In this document: one piece after another, positions 50,279 to 59,357 of the stretch | How the letters are laid out: the number at the start of each line of letters is the position of its first letter | Numbering within the stretch: position 1 is the stretch's first letter | Source of the DNA: an uncultured Eubacteriales bacterium | GTDB taxonomy: Bacteria; Bacillota; Clostridia; Oscillospirales; Acutalibacteraceae | Reading direction: 5' to 3' | Assembly: GCA_934454845.1 (NCBI GenBank) | Contig: CAKSGV010000004.1 | Coordinates: 1-64,000 of the forward strand | DNA length: 64,000 nt | The notes under the pieces: model-generated | The model's database searches: none | Told to the model about the DNA's origin: nothing | What the model saw: the letters and a program-made list of their open reading frames with translations, nothing else | Position numbers and translations under genes: made by a program

Positions 50279-52867
50279 TTAAACCTTTGTTTTTTTACAA
50301 AGATCGTTTAGTATTCCCATTGCCTCGATGGGTGTTAGGGTATCAACATCCGTATTTTTAAGAACGGATATAATTTCGGAGCCGTCAAATTTATCCGGGG
50401 TTTCATAATCCCTGTATACTCTTGACTTCTCTTTATAATCTCCCTCTTCAACGGTGTTTAAAATTTCTCTTGCTCTTTTGATTACCTCGTCGGGAATTCC
50501 GCTCAGCTTTGCGACCTCGATACCGTAACTCTCGTCTGCTCCTCCGCGGACAATTCTTCTTAGGAAAATTATATCGTCACCGTGTTTTTTAACGGCAATA
50601 TTGTAATTTTTAACTCCCTCAAGCTCATCTTCCATAACCGTGAGCTCGTGATAATGGGTTGCAAACAGCGATTTTGCGCCTATTTTATCCTTATCGGCAA
50701 TAAATTCCAAAACAGCTCTCGCTATAGACATTCCGTCGTAAGTAGAAGTTCCTCTGCCTATCTCGTCTAAAATAAGCAGGCTTTTATTTGTTGCGTTTTT
50801 AAGGATATTTGCGACCTCGCTCATTTCCACCATAAAAGTAGATTTTCCTGACGCCAGATCGTCTGACGCACCGACTCTTGTAAAGATCGCATCGGTTATG
50901 CCTATTTTTGCCTCTTTTGCCGGAACAAAAGAACCCACCTGTGCCATAAGCGTAATCAGCGCCACCTGACGCATATATGTTGATTTGCCCGCCATATTGG
51001 GTCCTGTTATAATTGCGCAGCGGTTTTCTTTGGAATCTAAAAGCGTATCATTTGAAACGAAAGGAACGCTTATAAGCTTTTCTACTACCGGGTGCCTGCC
51101 GCCCGTAATCTTAATTTCATCGCCGTTATTTACTTCCGGTCTAACATAACCGTTTAAAGCGGCGGTGTTTGCGAACGATACAAGAGCATCGAGCTTAGCA
51201 ACGGCTTCTGCGGATTTTTGAAATCTCTCGCTTGATAAAGCCACGGTTTTGCGAACCTTATCGAAAAGCTCGTATTCAAGATCGTTCAGCTTTTCACGGG
51301 CAGTTAAAATTCTTGTTTCAAGTTCTTTTAATTCTTCTGTTATGTATCTCTCGCAGTTAGTAAGAGTTTGTTTTCTTATATATCTTTCAGGCACTTTATC
51401 AAGGAAAGAATTAGTGACTTCAATATAGTATCCGAAAACTTTATTATAGCGGATCTTAAGATTTTTAATACCCGTTTTTTCCTTTTCCCGGGCCTCTATT
51501 TCCGCAAGATATTTGGAGCCGTGCTCCACATCGTCACGATATCTGTCAACTTCAGCGCTAAAGCCGTCTTTTATGATCCCACCGTCTTTCATAGCAAGGG
51601 GCGGATCTTCTTTTATGGAATTCTTTATAAGATCAGTAATATCGTCAAGAGGATCGATATCATCATAAATGCTTTTAAGCATTGAACTTTTGACATTGCT
51701 TAGAATATTTTTTATTAGCGGAAATTTAGAAGAGGTCGCCGCTATTAAGACAAGGTCTTTAGGATTTGCGGAAGAATAAAGCACCTTTGTCATAAGCCTT
51801 TCGACATCTTTTATTCCGCCGAGATACTCATAAGTTTCTCCTCGCAAGACAGAATCGGATTTAAGCTCCTCGGTTGCGTCAAGTCTTAAATTTATTCTGT
51901 CAAGATTCATCAGCGGCTTTTCAAACCAGGATCTTATAAGCCTTTTGCCCATAGCGGTCCTCGTTTTATCAATCACCCATAAAAGCGAGCCTTTTTTGGA
52001 TTTAAGACGCATAGTCTCGCATATTTCAAGGTTTCTCACAGCCGTAAGATCAAGCTTCATAAACTGCGACTGCGTGTAAAAGTCCACCGATCTTAAATGA
52101 ACGCCGTGGTTCATTCCCGTTTCGTTTATGTACCTCACCGCAGCTCCCAAAGCGGAGGCGGCGGCAGAATTCGTCGCGACCCCGAGCTCCGCAGGGCTGA
52201 TAACATTAAAGCCCTTACAGATAGCCTCCGTCGCCGTGCCCTCTTCAAATTCCATAGGATCTCTTTTTGTTATCGTTCCCTCAAATTCGGCTTTGATAAT
52301 TTTAGAAAATTCCTTGTTTGATAAAAGGTTACAATCTATAATCAGCTCGCGTGCATTAAATCTGATAAGCTCTGAGGCGGCTCTGAGAATCACATCTTCG
52401 CCTGAAATTTCGGTAACATGGGCTTCGCCCGTTGAGATATCGCAAAATGAAAGTCCCACGCTTTTTTCTTTAAGCGCTATGCTTGCAAGATAATTGTTTC
52501 TCGATTCATCGAGCATAGAATCTTCGATAACCGTTCCAGGAGTTATAACTCTTACAACATCTCGGTTAACAAGCTTTTTAGTCTTGGAAGGATCCTCCGT
52601 CTGCTCGCAGATAGCTACTTTATAGCCTCTTTCTACAAGCCTTGCAATATAGCTTTCGCAGCTGTGAAAAGGAACTCCGCACATTGGCGCTCTCTCTTCA
52701 AGCCCGCAATCTTTTCCTGTGAGAACAAGATCGAGTTCTTCCGACGCGGTTTTTGCGTCATCAAAAAACATCTCGTAAAAATCTCCGAGTCTGAAAAATA
52801 AAATACTATCCTTATTTTGCTCTTTGATCCTCAGATACTGACTCATCATCGGAGAAAGTTCTTTCAT
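50279..52867 (-). CDS. mutS: DNA mismatch repair protein MutS
   Basis: 862 aa. Mismatch-binding N-terminus SQYLRIKEQNKDSILFFRLG and DFYEMFFDDAKTASEELDLV (Phe-X-Glu). ATPase domain: TGPNMAGKSTYMRQVALITL (Walker A), STFMVEMSEVANILKNAT, LLILDEIGRGTSTYDGMSIA (Walker B), and FATHYHELTVMEDEL. ATP drives the sliding clamp that recruits MutL. GGGG lies 9 nt before the ATG. Second gene after ylbF. Confidence 0.97.
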   Translation of the reverse strand: MKELSPMMSQYLRIKEQNKDSILFFRLGDFYEMFFDDAKTASEELDLVLTGKDCGLEERAPMCGVPFHSCESYIARLVERGYKVAICEQTEDPSKTKKLVNRDVVRVITPGTVIEDSMLDESRNNYLASIALKEKSVGLSFCDISTGEAHVTEISGEDVILRAASELIRFNARELIIDCNLLSNKEFSKIIKAEFEGTITKRDPMEFEEGTATEAICKGFNVISPAELGVATNSAAASALGAAVRYINETGMNHGVHLRSVDFYTQSQFMKLDLTAVRNLEICETMRLKSKKGSLLWVIDKTRTAMGKRLIRSWFEKPLMNLDRINLRLDATEELKSDSVLRGETYEYLGGIKDVERLMTKVLYSSANPKDLVLIAATSSKFPLIKNILSNVKSSMLKSIYDDIDPLDDITDLIKNSIKEDPPLAMKDGGIIKDGFSAEVDRYRDDVEHGSKYLAEIEAREKEKTGIKNLKIRYNKVFGYYIEVTNSFLDKVPERYIRKQTLTNCERYITEELKELETRILTAREKLNDLEYELFDKVRKTVALSSERFQKSAEAVAKLDALVSFANTAALNGYVRPEVNNGDEIKITGGRHPVVEKLISVPFVSNDTLLDSKENRCAIITGPNMAGKSTYMRQVALITLMAQVGSFVPAKEAKIGITDAIFTRVGASDDLASGKSTFMVEMSEVANILKNATNKSLLILDEIGRGTSTYDGMSIARAVLEFIADKDKIGAKSLFATHYHELTVMEDELEGVKNYNIAVKKHGDDIIFLRRIVRGGADESYGIEVAKLSGIPDEVIKRAREILNTVEEGDYKEKSRVYRDYETPDKFDGSEIISVLKNTDVDTLTPIEAMGILNDLCKKTKV

Positions 52868-52893
52868 TTTTTTATCCCCTTAATAAATTTAAC

Positions 52894-53301
52894 TCAGTGA
52901 CAGCCTCCGCAGCTTGAGCAGGAGCCCGTGCATTCGTGTGATTCAGGCTCGCATACTTTAGGATCCGCTCCCTCAACACACTGCATTATTATGCTGTTGA
53001 TATCGGAGAGCATAGCGTCAACTCCGGCTTTTGCGGTGTTATATTCAAGCATAGCGTTGCCCGACATTATTCTTGCATAAATTTTTCTTAAGTCTTCGTT
53101 TAATTTTTTTATCTTTTCGTCGTCTTTATCGTCACGAGTCATCTCCTGATCGAGATTCATTCGGATAATATTGAATTCTCCGATATCTTTCTGGAGCTGC
53201 TCGTCTTTATCGTTTGCGAGCTTGGCTTTGGCGTAGGCTATAAAGCGCTCGTCTTTCTGAATTTCCTCTCCGAGTTTTCTTGCTGCTTCTATTATTCCCA
53301 T
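52894..53301 (-). CDS. YlbF/YmcA family protein with Cys-rich tail
   Basis: 135 aa. A helical Com_YlbF domain (about 1-110; EAARKLGEEIQKDERFIAYA, IKKLNEDLRKIYARIMSGNA) followed by a tail CEPESHECTGSCSSCGGCH with six cysteines. In Bacillus, YlbF, YmcA and YaaT form a complex carrying Fe-S clusters that controls competence, sporulation and RNase Y. The tail could be a cluster ligand. It lies between miaB and mutS. Confidence 0.82.
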   Translation of the reverse strand: MGIIEAARKLGEEIQKDERFIAYAKAKLANDKDEQLQKDIGEFNIIRMNLDQEMTRDDKDDEKIKKLNEDLRKIYARIMSGNAMLEYNTAKAGVDAMLSDINSIIMQCVEGADPKVCEPESHECTGSCSSCGGCH

Positions 53302-53319
53302 AATAAATTTTCCTTTCTG

Positions 53320-54720
53320 TTATTCTATAATCGAGCCTTTCAGGCCGTTTTTATATTCTTCGATTTTAACTGTTTTAAAGGTACCGAGCAAATTTTTATC
53401 CGCTTTTGCTTCGATATTTAAAAATCCATCGGTCTTTCCCGCAAGATATCCCTCTTTGCTTATTTCGTCAAAAAGTACTCTCTTTTCGGTTCCGATAACA
53501 TTTTTCAGATCCTCCGAGGATATTTTTTCCTGCAGTTTCAAAAGCTCGTCAAACCAAATACCCTTTTCTTCTCTCGAAACGGGATCCGGCATTTTTGCCG
53601 CAGGCGTGTTTTCACGCGGAGAATAGATAAATGTGAAAAGCGAGGTAAATCTCACCTTTTGAATAAGTTCTAAAGTCTTTTTAAAATCCTCATAGGTTTC
53701 ACCGGGGAAGCCTACTATAACATCGCTTGTAAATTCCATATCGGGAACTCTTTTTCGCGCTTCGTATATAAGATTCAAATAGCTTTCGGAATCATATCTG
53801 CGGTTCATCACCTTAAGAATTCTGTCCGATCCGCTTTGAAACGGAAGGTGAAGATGTTTTTCCACCTTTTCACAGTCACGCATAGCGTCGAGCAGTTCTA
53901 AAGTGCAGTCCTTAGGGTGAGAGGTCATAAACCTTATTCTGAAATCGCCCTCGATTTCATTTACTCTGTATAAAAGCTCTGCAAAGCTTACAGGCTTGTC
54001 CAAATTCTTGCCGTAAGAATTAACGTTCTGCCCTAAAAGCGTTATCTCCTTAAATCCGCTGTTTACTAGCTCTTTTGCCTCTTTTGTAATTTCTTCGGGT
54101 TTTCTTGATCTTTCTCTGCCGCGGACATATGGAACTATGCAATAAGTGCAAAAGTTATTGCATCCGTTCATAACAGGCAGCCAACCTCTTATATCCCCGT
54201 CTCTTCTAACAGGGATATTTTCAACTATATCCTTATTTTCAAGCGAAAGCTCAAAAACCCTTGAACCCATTAACCTCTTATACAAAAGCTCAGGCAGCTT
54301 ATGAGTTACCTGCGTTCCGAAAACGAGATCGACATAAGGAAAGCTCTCTTTGAATTTCCTAGCCACGGATTCCTGCTGCGCCATACATCCGCACACGGCT
54401 ATAATTATATTTTTATTTTTCTGCTTATATTTTTTCGTTGCTCCGACATTACCGTACACCCTGTCCTGAGCGTGCTCTCTTACGGCGCAGGTATTAAAAA
54501 GAATAAACTGTGCGTTTTCCGGATCTTCTGTAAAATCATACCCTAAAACCGACAAAATACCCTTTATTCTTTCCGAATCGCTGACATTTTGCTGACAGCC
54601 GTATGTAACAACGCAGGCTTTAGGTTTAAAACCGAATATCTCTTCGTTCAGTTTTTTAACTTTCTCGGCATACACCCTCTGTTCGGGCAAAAATTCAATA
54701 TCTTTTTTTATTTCCGACAA
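53320..54720 (-). CDS. miaB: tRNA-2-methylthio-N6-dimethylallyladenosine synthase MiaB
   Basis: 466 aa radical-SAM methylthiotransferase. N-terminal UPF0004 domain with ACVVTYGCQQNVSDSERIKG and further cluster Cys (FNTCAVREHAQDRVYG, AVCGCMAQQ). The radical-SAM motif is MNGCNNFCTYCIVPYVRGRE, and a TRAM domain is at the end. TTG 54720 is chosen because AGGA lies 8-9 nt upstream; the longer reading frame to 54759 would start inside the -10 box of its promoter. It acts on the product of MiaA. Confidence 0.93.
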   Translation of the reverse strand: MSEIKKDIEFLPEQRVYAEKVKKLNEEIFGFKPKACVVTYGCQQNVSDSERIKGILSVLGYDFTEDPENAQFILFNTCAVREHAQDRVYGNVGATKKYKQKNKNIIIAVCGCMAQQESVARKFKESFPYVDLVFGTQVTHKLPELLYKRLMGSRVFELSLENKDIVENIPVRRDGDIRGWLPVMNGCNNFCTYCIVPYVRGRERSRKPEEITKEAKELVNSGFKEITLLGQNVNSYGKNLDKPVSFAELLYRVNEIEGDFRIRFMTSHPKDCTLELLDAMRDCEKVEKHLHLPFQSGSDRILKVMNRRYDSESYLNLIYEARKRVPDMEFTSDVIVGFPGETYEDFKKTLELIQKVRFTSLFTFIYSPRENTPAAKMPDPVSREEKGIWFDELLKLQEKISSEDLKNVIGTEKRVLFDEISKEGYLAGKTDGFLNIEAKADKNLLGTFKTVKIEEYKNGLKGSIIE

Positions 54721-54750
54721 ATCATTTTTCCTCGCTTTGATAATCAATTT

Positions 54751-54779
54751 ATTATACAATATTTTTCCTCTTTTTTCAA
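54751..54779 (-). promoter_or_regulatory. Promoter of miaB-ylbF-mutS-mutL-miaA
   Basis: Minus strand TTGAAA (plus 54774-54779), 17-bp spacer, TATAAT (plus 54751-54756). Transcription would begin about 25 nt before the TTG start of miaB. Confidence 0.75.
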
Positions 54780-54793
54780 GAGTATGTTGCCCT

Positions 54794-55273
54794 TTATTTA
54801 TGATAAGCGGATCCCTCGTTTATTTTAAAAGTGCGGTAGATCTGCTCTAAAAGCATAACTCTGAAAAGCTTGTGCGGAAAAGTCATTTTAGAAAAAGAAA
54901 TTTTAAGATCGGAGGCATTTTTCACTTCCTCGGAAAGTCCGTAAGAGCCGCCGATTATAAAGCAGATATTCTTTCCCTCGTCTTTATATTTTTCGGTGAT
55001 ATCCGCAAGCTCTTCGCTTGATACTCCCCTGCCCTCAACGGCAAGCGAAATTATAACAGAGTTTTTTGGGATCTTCTGCAAAATTGCTTTTCCCTCCGCC
55101 TCTGTTTGCTTTTTTATATATAAAGCGCTTGCATTTTCCTCGACGCTTTTCTGAGGCAGTTCGCAGATCGAAATATCGCAATACCTTTTAAGCCTCTTTA
55201 TATATTCCTCGGCGGCAGATATAAAATATTTTTCCTTTAATTTTCCCACAGCTATAATATTTACTTTTATCAT
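54794..55273 (-). CDS. rlmH: 23S rRNA pseudouridine-1915 methyltransferase RlmH
   Basis: 159 aa SPOUT methyltransferase. MIKVNIIAVGKLKEKYFISA at the start, LAVEGRGVSSEELAD, the knot CFIIGGSYGLSEEVK and SKMTFPHKLFRVMLLEQIYR followed by NEGSAYHK are the family marks. Overlaps the WalJ-like gene by 4 nt. Confidence 0.95.
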   Translation of the reverse strand: MIKVNIIAVGKLKEKYFISAAEEYIKRLKRYCDISICELPQKSVEENASALYIKKQTEAEGKAILQKIPKNSVIISLAVEGRGVSSEELADITEKYKDEGKNICFIIGGSYGLSEEVKNASDLKISFSKMTFPHKLFRVMLLEQIYRTFKINEGSAYHK

Positions 55274-56058
55274 ACGGTTATCACCTGACTGTCCTGCGGC
55301 TTAGCGATAGAGAGTATGTAATCCTCGTTTTCTTTAGCTCCTATATCCGCGAGCGATGCTTTAGCCAAAGAATATGCTAACATCGGCAGATTGTTATGAA
55401 GACTTAAATGCCCTAAAATAAATCTCGAAGTTCCGCTTTCAAGCAATTTCGGCAATTCCGCCGAGCATGCGGTGTTTGACAGATGGCCTTTATCCGATAA
55501 AATTCTTAGTTTGAGCTGAGCGGGATAAGGACCGCGTTTTAGCATTTCTGTATCGTGATTTGACTCAATAAGCAAAATATCAGAGCCAAAAAGTGCCTTT
55601 CTCACATTATCCGTTACAATTCCGAGATCTGTGCAAACGGTAATCTTTTTCCCTCCGGAAAAAGTATAGGAGTATCCTCCCGAGCCGGGGCTGTCATGAC
55701 TGGTTGGGAAAAACTCTAAAAGGCCTTCGCCTATTTCTACCGAAGAGTCCGCTATTTCTATCACTTCTTTTGCGTTTTCAAGCACACCGCTTGACTCAAG
55801 CGCCGAAATTGTTTCTTTAGACGCTATAAGCGGACATTTAAGCGATTTTAATAAAACCTTCAGTCCGGAAATATGATCCGAATGCGTATGGGTTATAGCT
55901 ATCGCGTTTATCTTATCTATTTCGCAAGAGAGATTTAAAAGCTTATCTTTTATTCTTTTTGCGCTGACGCCTGCGTCTATCAGTATTCCGCCGTCAGGCC
56001 CCGAAATAAGCGTGGAATTGCCTGTCGAACCGCTGAAAATCGGACAAATTTTTGCCAT
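55270..56058 (-). CDS. WalJ/YycJ-type metallo-beta-lactamase-fold hydrolase
   Basis: 262 aa. SGSTGNSTLISGPDGGILID, HTHSDHISGLKVLLK (metal ligands), FPTSHDSPGSGGYSYTFSG, CTDLGIVTD, LLIESNHD and GHLSLHNNLPMLA. YycJ proteins act on DNA ends and link to WalRK in Bacillus. No walRK genes here; only rlmH follows, as in many Firmicutes. Confidence 0.88.
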   Translation of the reverse strand: MAKICPIFSGSTGNSTLISGPDGGILIDAGVSAKRIKDKLLNLSCEIDKINAIAITHTHSDHISGLKVLLKSLKCPLIASKETISALESSGVLENAKEVIEIADSSVEIGEGLLEFFPTSHDSPGSGGYSYTFSGGKKITVCTDLGIVTDNVRKALFGSDILLIESNHDTEMLKRGPYPAQLKLRILSDKGHLSNTACSAELPKLLESGTSRFILGHLSLHNNLPMLAYSLAKASLADIGAKENEDYILSIAKPQDSQVITV

Positions 56059-56120
56059 TTTTATCCTCCGAAAAAAGTAAAACGAAGACGATTTTTCCGC
56101 CTTCGCTTGCTTAAAAATTT

Positions 56121-57428
56121 TTATGCCTGCTTTAATGCGGCAATTTCAGGATCAATTTCGACCCTCTTAATATCTGCGCCTAAAGCCGAAAACTTTTCGG
56201 CTATATTTTCATAACCCCTGTCGATATAAGAAATATCGCTTACCTCTGTTATACCGTTTGCCATAAGACCTGCTATTATCATAGCGGCTCCGGCTCGTAA
56301 GTCAACCGCCTTAACAGGCGCGGCTTCAAGCGATTTTACTCCCGATATAACTGCGACCTTTCCGTCTACCTGAATATCTGCTCCCATAAGGGTAAGCTGA
56401 TCAACATATCTGAACCTATTGTCCCAAACGCCCTCAGTGATAATACTCGTTCCTTCGGCAACCGAAAGCAGAGTTGATATCTGCGGCTGCATATCAGTCG
56501 GGAATCCGGGGTGCGGCATAGTTTTTATATTGCACTTTTTCGGTCTTGAAGTCATTTTAACTCTGACCGCCTCGTCAAACTCTTCTATCTCGGCTCCTGC
56601 CTCGGAAAGCTTTGCGGCTATCGATTCAAGGTGCTTGGGAGTAACGTTTTCAATAAGCACATCGCCCTTTGTTGCGGCGGCGGCAACCATATATGTGCCT
56701 GCCTCTATCTGATCGGGAATTATTGAATAAGTCTTTCCTACAAGACGGCTGACGCCTCTTATTTTGATAATGCCCGTACCTGCTCCCATTATATCCGCAC
56801 CCATAGAGTTAAGGAAGTTAGCAAGGTCTACTATATGCGGCTCCCTTGCGGCATTTTCGATTACCGTCAGTCCGCTGACCTTAACTGCGGCAAGCATAAT
56901 ATTTATTGTTGCTCCTACGCTTACGACATCAAGATAAACACTGCTGCCCGTAAGTCTTGAAGCGCGCGCGTCTACCATACCCTTTTCTATGGTAACCTTA
57001 GCGCCCAAAGCTTCAAAACCTTTGATGTGCTGATCTATAGGTCTGACTCCGAAATCGCAGCCTCCGGGAGGAGCAACTCTCGCGTGGTGCATTCTTCCGA
57101 GCAGAGCTCCTAAAAAGTAGCTCGAAGCTCTCATTCCCTGCGCCATTTCTTTAGTCACGATATAAGACTTTACAGGCCGCGGATCGATTTCGACCGTGGA
57201 CTTATTTTTAAACTTAACAACGGCTCCGAGCGAGCTTAAAGTTTTAAGTAATGTTATAACATCGGATATCTGAGGAAGATTTTCAATTATACAGGGCCCG
57301 TCTGCCAAAAGCACGGCAGGCAAAATTGCCACAGCCGCATTTTTCGCGCCGCTGATATGCACGGTGCCCTTAAGCGGTTTCCCACCTTTAATAATAAATT
57401 TTTCCAAACCCGGCAACTCCAGTTTCAA
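56121..57428 (-). CDS. murA: UDP-N-acetylglucosamine 1-carboxyvinyltransferase MurA
   Basis: 435 aa. First enzyme of peptidoglycan synthesis. FIIKGGKPLKGTVHISGAKN, AQGMRASSYFLGALLGR and the fosfomycin-target Cys in VAPPGGCDFGVRPIDQHIKG are present. MPHPGFPTDMQPQISTLLSV and AGAAMIIAGLMANG follow. It has a perfect promoter that lies partly within the end of the upstream gene. Confidence 0.96.
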   Translation of the reverse strand: MKLELPGLEKFIIKGGKPLKGTVHISGAKNAAVAILPAVLLADGPCIIENLPQISDVITLLKTLSSLGAVVKFKNKSTVEIDPRPVKSYIVTKEMAQGMRASSYFLGALLGRMHHARVAPPGGCDFGVRPIDQHIKGFEALGAKVTIEKGMVDARASRLTGSSVYLDVVSVGATINIMLAAVKVSGLTVIENAAREPHIVDLANFLNSMGADIMGAGTGIIKIRGVSRLVGKTYSIIPDQIEAGTYMVAAAATKGDVLIENVTPKHLESIAAKLSEAGAEIEEFDEAVRVKMTSRPKKCNIKTMPHPGFPTDMQPQISTLLSVAEGTSIITEGVWDNRFRYVDQLTLMGADIQVDGKVAVISGVKSLEAAPVKAVDLRAGAAMIIAGLMANGITEVSDISYIDRGYENIAEKFSALGADIKRVEIDPEIAALKQA

Positions 57429-57473
57429 ATTAAATATAAATATTTATATACATTATGTGCTGTTTATTTAAAT

Positions 57474-57502
57474 ATTATATACAATTTATATCTTTTTGTC
57501 AA
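57474..57502 (-). promoter_or_regulatory. Consensus SigA promoter of murA
   Basis: Minus strand TTGACA (plus 57497-57502), 17-bp spacer, TATAAT (plus 57474-57479): a perfect match. The -35 box is in the 3' end of the upstream membrane protein gene. Confidence 0.88.
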
Positions 57503-58301
57503 TCTCTGACGACTCTTTAAAGACGCCCGGTTTAAAATATTCGAACACGCAGCCTGCGGCAAAAAGCGCCGCCGCAAGCATTAAAAAGCAATCGGAACTC
57601 CCTTGCGAAAAAGAAATGCTTTTACCCGAAAATTTGCAAATAAGCTGCGGCAGACACGCGCAAACATTGAAAAATATTGCACCGTATGCCCCTATAAGAA
57701 GCTTTTTTCCGATTATATCCTTTTCAAATCCGTTATAGGCCTTTGCGAATTCAAGCATAAATATAAGAGTAAAACAAATTCCCGCAATTAAAAACACATT
57801 ATCCGTGATAAGCGCGATATAAGCGATTTTTATAAAAACATTTATAAGCTTTACAATAAAATAGATCACCGGTACCGCAAAAGCCGCTCCCGAAATTTTA
57901 AAATCAAGAAAAGCGGAAAGCCCGAAAATGATAAAAAACACGGTGCTTGCAAAAGCGAAAATATCAATAAGGGAAAGACCTATTTTCCCCAATTCATTTT
58001 GAGCGGAAATTCTGCTTATCATATCCGCGCAGATCGAGAGCGATAAAATAAACGAGGATATTCCGCAAAGCTTGCCTGTTTTTTTAACGGGTTTTATATC
58101 TTTTTTTACAAAAAGGCAAAAAACTGCCGCCGCCGCAAAAGAAACTAACACTATCACCGTCATCGAAGCGGCAATTGCGCTGTACTGCGAAAGCACAAAG
58201 CCGGTAAGCGGATCTATCGTGAAAAAAAGCTGAAATACTCTGATCACTGTGCAGACGATAAGCGCTGTTATAAAATAAATATTTATATGCGATAATTTCA
58301 T
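57486..58301 (-). CDS. Multi-pass membrane protein of unknown function
   Basis: 271 aa, seven or so hydrophobic segments (about 7-28, 40-65, 75-95, 105-130, 137-160, 165-185, 205-225, 235-255). No family is recognised. It starts with KLSHINIYFITALIVCTVIR. Its own promoter is a T-rich TTGACT/TAAAAT pair with 17-bp spacing. It is divergent from the SpoIID-like gene and upstream of murA, so a role in envelope or spore development is possible but not shown. Confidence 0.6.
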   Translation of the reverse strand: MKLSHINIYFITALIVCTVIRVFQLFFTIDPLTGFVLSQYSAIAASMTVIVLVSFAAAAVFCLFVKKDIKPVKKTGKLCGISSFILSLSICADMISRISAQNELGKIGLSLIDIFAFASTVFFIIFGLSAFLDFKISGAAFAVPVIYFIVKLINVFIKIAYIALITDNVFLIAGICFTLIFMLEFAKAYNGFEKDIIGKKLLIGAYGAIFFNVCACLPQLICKFSGKSISFSQGSSDCFLMLAAALFAAGCVFEYFKPGVFKESSEIDKKI

Positions 58302-58342
58302 AATTCACACTTTCATAATTCACTTAAAATTTTAATATAATT

Positions 58343-58371
58343 ATTTTATAAAAAATATAAAAAAAAGTCAA
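58343..58371 (-). promoter_or_regulatory. Promoter of the unknown membrane protein gene
   Basis: Minus strand TTGACT (plus 58366-58371), 17-bp spacer rich in T, TAAAAT (plus 58343-58348). Confidence 0.6.
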
Positions 58372-58388
58372 TACCGGGAGGTGTGATT

Positions 58389-59357
58389 TTGGCGGAAAAT
58401 ATAAAAGCGGCTTTAATTGTTTCAGCGGCTCTTATTTTAAGCATTTTGTTATTTCCGGCAGTTAAATTCAAAGCTCAAACCTCCCCTTCGGTCAAGACCT
58501 TTGCAAAGCCTGCCGAAAGCATAACAAAAGAGCAGAAAGAAGAAACTTTCAGGCTTTACCGCACAAAGCTAAAAAAAACCGAAAAAATATCTGCCGAGGA
58601 ATATATTTTCTGCGTTGTGGCAAGCGAAATGCCGATATCTTACGGCGAAGAAGCGCTTAAAGCCCAGGCTGTTGCGGCATATACTTTTGCCGAGAGAAAA
58701 AAACTTGCGGCGCAAAAGAGCGCCGCAGAATATGATATTACCGATGACTATACGGTCGATCAGGCATTTAAGGATAAATCGGAAATTTTAGAGGGCTGGA
58801 AAGATAATTCTCAAAAAAATGAGGAATTTTTAAGTAAAATAATATCCTCTGTAAAAGGAGAATATCTTACATATAAAAACGAAATCGCCTTTACGCCCTA
58901 TTTTGCGATTTCTCCGGGGCTTACCGATAAATGCAGCGACGTTTTTTCATCCGATCTGCCTTATCTCATCCCTTGCGACAGCTCTTTTGATAAGCTTGCC
59001 CAAGGTTACCGCACGAGCGCAACTTTTACTAAAGACGAGCTTAAAGAAAAGCTTAAAATCACAGAAGATATCACCGAAAAATCATTTTCCGATTTTGAAA
59101 AAACCTCTTCGGGGCTTGTAAAATCGCTTAAACTGAACGGTAAAAAATTAAGCGGAAGTGAAATTTCAAAAGCACTAAATCTTAGATCGCGCACATTTGA
59201 AATTTCTTATAATGACTCAAAATTCACCTTCACCGTATCGGGTTACGGCCATAATGTCGGAATGAGCCAAACAGGCGCAAAATATCTTGCCGCCCAGGGC
59301 AGTGGTTATAAGGAGATACTTAGCCACTATTACCCCGGGTGCGAAATAAAAAATTAA
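58389..59357 (+). CDS. spoIID: SpoIID/LytB domain protein
   Basis: 322 aa. One N-terminal membrane helix (about 5-25). The SpoIID domain has ISAEEYIFCVVASEMPISYG, EEALKAQAVAAYTFAERKK (Glu/Ala-rich catalytic region) and SGYGHNVGMSQTGAKYLAAQ, with HYYPGCEI at the end. SpoIID cuts peptidoglycan glycan strands stripped of stem peptides during engulfment. Start TTG 58389 has GGGAGGTG about 6 nt upstream. Its stop overlaps the spoIIE stop by 4 nt, tail to tail. Confidence 0.88.
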   Translation: MAENIKAALIVSAALILSILLFPAVKFKAQTSPSVKTFAKPAESITKEQKEETFRLYRTKLKKTEKISAEEYIFCVVASEMPISYGEEALKAQAVAAYTFAERKKLAAQKSAAEYDITDDYTVDQAFKDKSEILEGWKDNSQKNEEFLSKIISSVKGEYLTYKNEIAFTPYFAISPGLTDKCSDVFSSDLPYLIPCDSSFDKLAQGYRTSATFTKDELKEKLKITEDITEKSFSDFEKTSSGLVKSLKLNGKKLSGSEISKALNLRSRTFEISYNDSKFTFTVSGYGHNVGMSQTGAKYLAAQGSGYKEILSHYYPGCEIKN

